64,000 bases of DNA. It comes from UBA3951 sp050952125. GTDB lineage: Bacteria > Bacillota > Sulfobacillia > Fermentithermobacillales > Fermentithermobacillaceae. The position numbers and the translations under genes were made by a program. The first letter of the stretch is position 1, and every line of letters starts with the position of its first letter. Positions 59,046 through 64,000 of the stretch are shown in pieces. The notes beneath the pieces are model-generated. The model was not told where the DNA came from. It saw only the letters and a program-made list of their open reading frames with translations, and did no database searches. The stretch spans positions 434,001 through 498,000 of the forward strand of contig JBMNKK010000003.1 in the NCBI GenBank assembly GCA_050952125.1. Reading direction: 5' to 3'.

Positions 59046-59996
59046 TCAGGGCGTCTCCTTAGCTGAACGGTCAGGCGCCTTTTCGGCGATCTCTATCAAC
59101 TCTCTTGAACTGAAGGAATACGACTCATTGCAGAAGGGGCACCTCACGTCAGTCACTTCCTGCTCTCCGGAGAGGTTACGCAGATCTTGCTTGCCAAGCC
59201 CCATGAGGGTGGCTTCCGCCCGCTCCCGAGAGCACCTGCATGAAAACGTGAGGTTCAGGCGGCTCATGATTTCCACGTCCGCTACTCCGAAAAGCGCGGC
59301 TTGTATGAGCCCTTCAGGCTCCGCGCCCTGCTGAATCCTGAGGCTTATCGAACCCAATTCGGCAAGGTTCTTCTGAATCGAGTCGATGGCATCGCCGCTT
59401 TCCTCGGGGCTCCTTCCGGGCATCACCTGTACCATCAGCCCGCCGGCGGCCGTGACCCAGCGGCCCCTCCCGGAGCCTGCTCTCGTCCCGCCAAGTCGCA
59501 CTCCAAGCGCCATAGCGGTAGGCAGCTGCTCAGACACCGTGTAATAATAGGCCAAGTCAATGGCTATTTCACCTGACTGGAGCTTGGCGCTGCCGGTATA
59601 GGGCCTGCCAAGCCCGAAATCCTTGAGTACGTGAACGTACCCGTCCGTCCCAATAAGCCCGCCCACATCCAGTTTTCCCTCGGAAGCCGGCGGGAGGTCG
59701 GCATCAGGATCTCCCATATACCCGCGCACACGCACCTCTTTCCCGGCGTTTGCCGCTTCGGCAATGATCCCGCCTGAAGGTCCGTCTGCAAGTATCCGGA
59801 GCGTAACCGACTGGTCATCATCTAGCGTAGCAGCCATAAGAGCCGCTCCGGTCATGACACGCCCGAGGGCGGCGGTCGCTGTCCTAGAGGTCTTGTGCCT
59901 GCGTCTCCCCTCTTCCACAGTCAAGGTTGACCTGGCCGCCAGCACCCGGAACAAGCCGTCAGAAGTCATAGCGGTAACGATGTAGTCCTCATTCAT
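59046..59996 (-). CDS. hslO: Redox-regulated chaperone Hsp33
   Basis: A 316-residue holdase activated by oxidation. The C-terminal zinc switch has FSCRCSRE (C253, C255) and RCPFCNESY (C286, C289), the CxC and CxxC of Hsp33. The N-terminal domain includes ADGPSGGIIAEAN-like GGIIAEAANAGKEVRVRGY and GAALMAATL. Zinc-bound and folded when reduced, it unfolds and binds clients on oxidative or heat stress. It is a single gene, divergent from the ABC exporter. Confidence 0.95.
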   Translation of the reverse strand: MNEDYIVTAMTSDGLFRVLAARSTLTVEEGRRRHKTSRTATAALGRVMTGAALMAATLDDDQSVTLRILADGPSGGIIAEAANAGKEVRVRGYMGDPDADLPPASEGKLDVGGLIGTDGYVHVLKDFGLGRPYTGSAKLQSGEIAIDLAYYYTVSEQLPTAMALGVRLGGTRAGSGRGRWVTAAGGLMVQVMPGRSPEESGDAIDSIQKNLAELGSISLRIQQGAEPEGLIQAALFGVADVEIMSRLNLTFSCRCSRERAEATLMGLGKQDLRNLSGEQEVTDVRCPFCNESYSFSSRELIEIAEKAPDRSAKETP

Positions 59997-60215
59997 CTCT
60001 TATCGAGCACCCCATTTCCCTGGAACATTCTATAATTGTCCAGTCGCAGTGGAAAGCGTCAGACAGCGGTGTGCGGAACTCATTTTTCGCCCGCAGTCGA
60101 GGGCGCGGTGGGCGCCGTTGACTCAAGGCTACCCATTGTGATACAGTTCTGTGCGTTCGTCTTCGCAGTCGTGACTCACGCGGTCCCCAGAACCCTTTAT
60201 CGCGGAGGTACTGTC

Positions 60216-61010
60216 ATGCATTGGTCGAGAATGCGGAAGTACCGGGTACTCGCATCCAAGGGGTTTATCCAGAACTTGCAGTACACGGCGTCGCACCTGG
60301 TGAACTCAGTTGCCAGCGCGATTTTCGGCGTGTTGGAAGTATTCCTCTGGCTTAGCGTCACCCCTGTCGAGGGGTTCGGCGTATATACCCCTCAGATAAT
60401 GGTCTATTACGCTACAGTCAACCAGGTCTTCATTTGGTTCACCCAGTTTGGCGTGAAGATACACGCGAAAATACGGGACGCCGTGCGCTCCGGCAACATC
60501 GCTACAGAGCTCATGCGTCCTGTGGACTTTTTCACTTATCGCGCGGCCACAGAATACGGCTGGATGATTTATGGCCTCTTGTTCAGGGGAGTCCCGGTAG
60601 GTCTCATGCTGTCATCGCTGGGCTTCTACTTTCCGAGGCAGCCCGTCACCTGGATGTGGACCCTCCTGGCTCTTTTGTTCGGGGCATACATCACCATCAC
60701 GAACATGTACTTGGTCGGGCTAACCGCGTTCTGGACCACCGAAATCAGGACTGCGTACTGGGTGATGAGTTCGCTCAGCCTGGGCCTCGGAGGAGCCGCT
60801 GTTCCCCTCGAAGTACTGCCCGAAGCGCTGGCAAGGATTGCCCGGTGGTCACCTTTCGCGTGCCTGAACTACAACCCGGCACGGATCTACCTTGAACTCT
60901 CTGGACCAGAGCTAATTTTGCCGGGAGTGGTGTGGGCTGTCATCCTCACCGCGGTCGCGCAGGCAGCCACCGCTATCGCAAGGCGCAAACTGGAGGTGCA
61001 GGGCGGATGA
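60216..61010 (+). CDS. ABC-2 type exporter permease, subunit 1
   Basis: A 264-residue permease with about six helices, of the ABC-2 (ABC2_membrane_6-like) type. GNIATELMRPVDFFTYRAATEYG is the conserved cytoplasmic loop that contacts the ATPase (compare GEFDSILIRPWPSLFTLISR in the next gene). The start is ATG 60216 with GGAGG seven bases upstream; the frame extends to 60036 but those 60 residues are unsupported. The stop overlaps the next start (ATGA). It is the first gene of a three-gene exporter operon. Confidence 0.88.
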   Translation: MHWSRMRKYRVLASKGFIQNLQYTASHLVNSVASAIFGVLEVFLWLSVTPVEGFGVYTPQIMVYYATVNQVFIWFTQFGVKIHAKIRDAVRSGNIATELMRPVDFFTYRAATEYGWMIYGLLFRGVPVGLMLSSLGFYFPRQPVTWMWTLLALLFGAYITITNMYLVGLTAFWTTEIRTAYWVMSSLSLGLGGAAVPLEVLPEALARIARWSPFACLNYNPARIYLELSGPELILPGVVWAVILTAVAQAATAIARRKLEVQGG

Positions 61011-61852
61011 TGCAGGGCTCCGGGACGGAACAAATCCGCGCTCGCAAAACGCGCCTGTCGGCAGGCCTGAAGCTGTATTGGCTCCTCATATCGTCCAGCA
61101 TGAGAGCTAAGATGCAGTACAAATTCGATTTCGTGACGTCCAACATCATCCAGGCGTTCATGGGCACGTATGATTACATGGTTACTCTGGCCATCCTCTG
61201 GAGATTCAAGACCGTCGCCGGGTGGAACATCTATGAAGTCGGTATCCTCTATGCGATCTCAAAGATTGGCTGGGGACTCTACCGCGCCTTTCTTGAGGAA
61301 GTAGACCGCTTTGAGGGGTACATTGTACGCGGCGAGTTCGACTCCATCCTTATTCGCCCCTGGCCCAGCCTGTTCACCTTGATATCGCGGAACTTCGAGA
61401 TCAACAGGCTGTCCTTCGTCATGCAGGGTTCGGTCATCATGGCGATCTCCGTAAGGCCGCTCCTGGCAACGGGGGCGCTGACCTGGGCAGAGGTGGGCCA
61501 TCTAGTTCTAGCGTGCCTGTGGACGGCGCTAATCTTCTGTGCCGTAGGAATCGCCACGTCAGCGGCTGCCTTCGTTATCGTGAGAGTGGAAGAACTGCAA
61601 GTCTTCACTCAGAACGCGACGCAGACCGCTTCTCTGTATCCCCTGGAGATATACCCGAATTGGCTGAAGTACATGCTCCTCACAGTGATCCCCCTGAGCG
61701 TGGGGAATTACGTGCCGGTCAGGTACCTCCTTGATAAAGGCGGAACGTGGTTCAGTCTCGCGGCGCCGCCGGCTGCCGCCGCAGTGACCATGGCTGTCGC
61801 GGTGAAGCTCTGGCACTTGGGCGAAACAAGGTACCACAGCACAGGCTCGTAA
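61007..61852 (+). CDS. ABC-2 type exporter permease, subunit 2
   Basis: A 281-residue permease related in layout to the previous one, with six or so helices. GEFDSILIRPWPSLFTLISRNFEINR is the coupling-loop counterpart, and YPLEIYPNWLKYMLLTVIPLSVGNYVPVRYLL near the C-terminus is typical of the DUF990/ABC2_membrane_6 family. ATG 61007 overlaps the upstream stop by four bases. With subunit 1 it probably forms a heterodimeric channel. Substrate unknown; relatives export lipids, antibiotics or viologens. Confidence 0.88.
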   Translation: MMQGSGTEQIRARKTRLSAGLKLYWLLISSSMRAKMQYKFDFVTSNIIQAFMGTYDYMVTLAILWRFKTVAGWNIYEVGILYAISKIGWGLYRAFLEEVDRFEGYIVRGEFDSILIRPWPSLFTLISRNFEINRLSFVMQGSVIMAISVRPLLATGALTWAEVGHLVLACLWTALIFCAVGIATSAAAFVIVRVEELQVFTQNATQTASLYPLEIYPNWLKYMLLTVIPLSVGNYVPVRYLLDKGGTWFSLAAPPAAAAVTMAVAVKLWHLGETRYHSTGS

Positions 61853-61876
61853 ATGCGACGGAAGGGAGACGGGAAA

Positions 61877-62926
61877 ATGAGCGCTCGCGATGCTCGCCTT
61901 GCAGTGAAGTGCAGAGATCTATGCAAGTCATACTTCGTGCAAGTGCGTAAATCCGGGTTTCTGGGCGGACTGCGAACTCTGGTCTCGCAAGAAACCAGGG
62001 AAGTAAGGGCTGTGAAGGACGTTTCCTTCGACATCAGGCCGGGCGAGTTCGTGGGGTACATCGGACCCAATGGCGCCGGGAAGTCAACCACGGTAAAGAT
62101 GCTGACGGGCATTCTGCACCCAACTTCTGGTGATGTATCGGTCAACGGCCTCTCGCCGCAGCGCCAGAGACAGCAGTTAGCCTACCAGATCGGAGTGGTC
62201 TTCGGCCAAAGGACTCAGCTTTGGTGGGACCTCCCCACAATTGACTCCTTCGATATCCTGTCGGCGATGTATGACGTGGATCGAACCGTCTACCAGGACT
62301 TCCTTAAGCAGTTTGATGACCTTCTCGGTCTCGGCGAGTTCCTCGATACGCCTGTCAGGCGCCTGTCTCTTGGACAGCGGATGCGCGCTGAATTGGCGGC
62401 GTCGCTCATCCATAGTCCCAACGTGCTGTTTCTCGATGAGCCTACCATTGGCCTTGACGTGGTCGCCAAGGGCCGCATCAGGGACTTTTTGAAGAAACTG
62501 AGCAGCGAGACAGGTGTGACAATCCTCCTCACCACGCACGACCTAAGGGACATAGAGGAACTATGTGATCGGGTAATCATGATAAACCACGGGTCGCTTA
62601 TCTACGACGGCACGCTGCAGTCGCTGCGCTCCCACGCCGGGCTGCCCACGATCCTTGAGGTCAAGTACGCGAGTCTCCCAGCTGGACTCGAAGCAGGCGG
62701 ATATGTCGGTCCCGGCGGCGAGCTCCTTGACGCCCCGGCGAACGGGTGTTGGGAGATTGTCTCGGTCAACAGCGACTCGCGTTCGGTCAGAGTGCAATTC
62801 GACAGGGGCCAGTCGCCGGCGCCGGTGGTAATAATGGCGATGCAGTCTTTGGGCGAAATAAGAGACGTGTCACTGGAAGAGCCGATCATCGACGACATCA
62901 TCAAGAGAGTCTTGGAGACCCAGTAG
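61877..62926 (+). CDS. ABC exporter ATP-binding protein
   Basis: A 349-residue ATPase of the ABC-2 (DrrA/NatA-like) group. Walker A GPNGAGKST (63-71), Q-loop VVFGQRTQLWW, signature LSLGQRMRAELA, Walker B NVLFLDEPTIGLD and switch LLTTHD are all intact. An N-terminal 45-residue extension (YFVQVRKSGFLGGL) precedes the core, and a C-terminal beta domain of about 90 residues follows residue 245. The start is ATG 61877 behind GGGAG; ATG 61853 has no ribosome site. Its stop lies within truD on the other strand (26-base convergent overlap). Confidence 0.93.
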   Translation: MSARDARLAVKCRDLCKSYFVQVRKSGFLGGLRTLVSQETREVRAVKDVSFDIRPGEFVGYIGPNGAGKSTTVKMLTGILHPTSGDVSVNGLSPQRQRQQLAYQIGVVFGQRTQLWWDLPTIDSFDILSAMYDVDRTVYQDFLKQFDDLLGLGEFLDTPVRRLSLGQRMRAELAASLIHSPNVLFLDEPTIGLDVVAKGRIRDFLKKLSSETGVTILLTTHDLRDIEELCDRVIMINHGSLIYDGTLQSLRSHAGLPTILEVKYASLPAGLEAGGYVGPGGELLDAPANGCWEIVSVNSDSRSVRVQFDRGQSPAPVVIMAMQSLGEIRDVSLEEPIIDDIIKRVLETQ

Positions 62927-64000
62927 CTAAAGCCTTTATCAGCATCGTAGCGTACGACCCGGCAGGAAGCGTGAAGGTGATGACTACCTCGCTCTCCTTG
63001 GGATTCAGCGTGTCCACCCTCGCCGCGCGGAGCCCTAAACCTTCCGGAATGACAAACGCATTACGGTTGAACGATTTGAAGTAACGGCTGCGGAGGCCCC
63101 TGATGTTGAAGTTGGAAAACTTGAGGCCCCTATCCATGAGAGATTCCTCGATGAGAGACTTGATCTCCTGGCGGCACGGCAAGAGAGACGCGGCTACCGT
63201 TGGAATCTGGACCGCCGTCAGATCCCGCGCGATACCCTCAGATGCAGGCGAAACCATCACATAGGGCCCAGCTTTTCCGGGGACCGCAGTCCCTGCGATG
63301 CCTCTCATTGTCATAAGTCGCCTGAGCACGTCATTCCAGATAAAGGCCTGGTACGCCGATATGTACCTTGCCATCACCTCATGAGGAATGGCGTTTAGAG
63401 CAAGAAGCAGGTTCTTCTTGGAGGCGCCGCCGGTCAAAGGGGCGGCAACTGCCCGGTCTTCATCGCTCTCGCAGAGCGTAAGCACCTCATCCCACTTGCC
63501 CCATACTTCGGCCACTTTCGCCCGCCTGTCTCTCTCCGGCTTCTTCTGATTGGGAAACACCGCCGACAGATGGATCTTTAGGGCACCCTTGATATGCCCC
63601 CGCGCCAATCGCTCGGCAAAGAAATCTCCCTCAGGAGTGACACTGCCAAACCGCTGGTCGTCAAAGTAGTTTGGGAAACCTGCGCGTCGAATCTCATTCG
63701 CTTTTTGGCTCATGCTCTCGATCTCGTCGGGCGTGAGACCTTGCATACGAATCCGGAAACGATTGCCCAGGAGCACCTTGGTTGAGATGAAGTCGTCTGA
63801 CAACCCGAGGAAGGTGAGGCGGATGTCTCCGCGCCTGGATATGAGCTCGCGTTCGGCTGGCACCGAGATATGCTGTGACGTCCGCGCGTGCCGGTCCTTG
63901 AGCCCTGCGTAACCGATCAGGCGGGCGTCCACACCACTGGCGTCCGCAATCGAGGATATCGCATCCAATGTGTTCCACCCGGTCTTTTCCAGGAGGTAGA
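62901..64000 (-). CDS. truD: tRNA pseudouridine synthase D (TruD), 5' end beyond window
   Basis: The visible 366 codons are the C-terminal and most of the catalytic part. The frame is open to base 64000, where it reads YLLEKTGWNTLDAISSIA, so a TTG at 63968 is internal and the true start lies outside. GYAGLKDRHARTSQHISV holds the catalytic Asp (motif GLKDxxA), and NYFDDQRFGS is the second TruD motif. It makes pseudouridine 13 in tRNA (family knowledge). The insertion domain with KNLLLALNAIPHEVMARYISAYQAFIWN is the TRUD domain. It overlaps the ABC ATPase gene end by 26 bases. Confidence 0.92.
   Translation of the reverse strand, partial: YLLEKTGWNTLDAISSIADASGVDARLIGYAGLKDRHARTSQHISVPAERELISRRGDIRLTFLGLSDDFISTKVLLGNRFRIRMQGLTPDEIESMSQKANEIRRAGFPNYFDDQRFGSVTPEGDFFAERLARGHIKGALKIHLSAVFPNQKKPERDRRAKVAEVWGKWDEVLTLCESDEDRAVAAPLTGGASKKNLLLALNAIPHEVMARYISAYQAFIWNDVLRRLMTMRGIAGTAVPGKAGPYVMVSPASEGIARDLTAVQIPTVAASLLPCRQEIKSLIEESLMDRGLKFSNFNIRGLRSRYFKSFNRNAFVIPEGLGLRAARVDTLNPKESEVVITFTLPAGSYATMLIKALATGSPRLS

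Noticed and set aside
63959..63968. TTG start for truD inside the window
   Set aside because: The frame continues upstream with YLLEKTGWNTLDA, the expected TruD sequence, to the window end, so the gene is partial rather than started here.
1..64000. CRISPR arrays, tRNA or rRNA genes, prophage or intact insertion sequences
   Set aside because: Intergenic spaces are short and none showed regularly spaced repeats, cloverleaf structures, integrase or intact transposase genes. Small tRNA genes could still be missed by eye.

Overview
The window is about 64 kb of moderately GC-rich DNA, densely packed with genes. It has strong purine-rich Shine-Dalgarno sites and many TTG and GTG starts. A cotJABC-type spore coat operon, a spore photoproduct lyase family protein, rubrerythrin, ArsR/CadC-type metal control, and Moco and ykkC-class riboswitches all point to an endospore-forming, probably anaerobic member of the Bacillota (Clostridia-like in the broad sense). 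I do not assign a genus. I saw no rRNA or tRNA genes, CRISPR array or intact mobile element.

Layout. 1-6 kb: the end of an FAD oxidoreductase, then a Ca2+-type P-ATPase and a Zn/Cd/Pb P-ATPase with its SmtB/CadC-like repressor and a palindromic operator. 6-10 kb: a Na/phosphate cotransporter-PhoU fusion and an S9 peptidase. 10-13 kb: thiolase plus both subunits of a CoA-transferase. 13-17 kb: a HAD hydrolase, a histidine phosphatase and two tandem paralogous amidohydrolases. 17-22.5 kb: an M14 carboxypeptidase downstream of a four-gene membrane cassette (cassette A), itself downstream of a 28-codon small ORF and a ykkC-class riboswitch with its own terminator. 22.5-30 kb: alkylguanine methyltransferase, polyprenyl synthase, a YyaL/DUF255 protein, an M20 amidohydrolase, an orphan histidine kinase and GalE. 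30-34 kb: molybdenum cofactor genes (moeA behind a Moco riboswitch, a MoeA-periplasmic-binding-like fusion, mogA). 34-42 kb: GTP-PEP carboxykinase and GlpX (gluconeogenesis) among transporters, a nitroreductase, an MBL hydrolase and a lipoprotein. 42-51 kb: MFS transporter, rubrerythrin, a GGDEF/HD-GYP protein, a MutS2-like protein without Smr domain, an SPL-like radical SAM protein and a GNAT. 51-52 kb: cotJA/B/C. 52-54 kb: C_GCAxxG_C_C protein and a DUF362 ferredoxin-like protein. 54-57.4 kb: a second copy of the four-gene membrane cassette (cassette B), followed by a D-cysteine desulfhydrase/ACC deaminase-like enzyme. 58-64 kb: a ferritin-like protein, Hsp33, a three-gene ABC-2 exporter and truD, which runs off the end.

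The most interesting content is the pair of paralogous, colinear four-gene membrane cassettes (A at 19010-21865, B at 54374-57339). Each encodes a DUF6754-like protein anchored at both ends, a polytopic protein, a second protein anchored at both ends with a large soluble domain, and another polytopic protein. I know of no described function. Their conserved gene order implies a four-subunit membrane complex. Cassette A lies behind what looks like a ykkC-family riboswitch (features favour subtype 2, ppGpp/PRPP, over guanidine-I), which would make it a candidate for nucleotide-signal control.

Many start codons were moved from the longest reading frame to an internal ATG/GTG/TTG that sits 5-10 bases after a strong Shine-Dalgarno site. 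These choices are stated in each entry.
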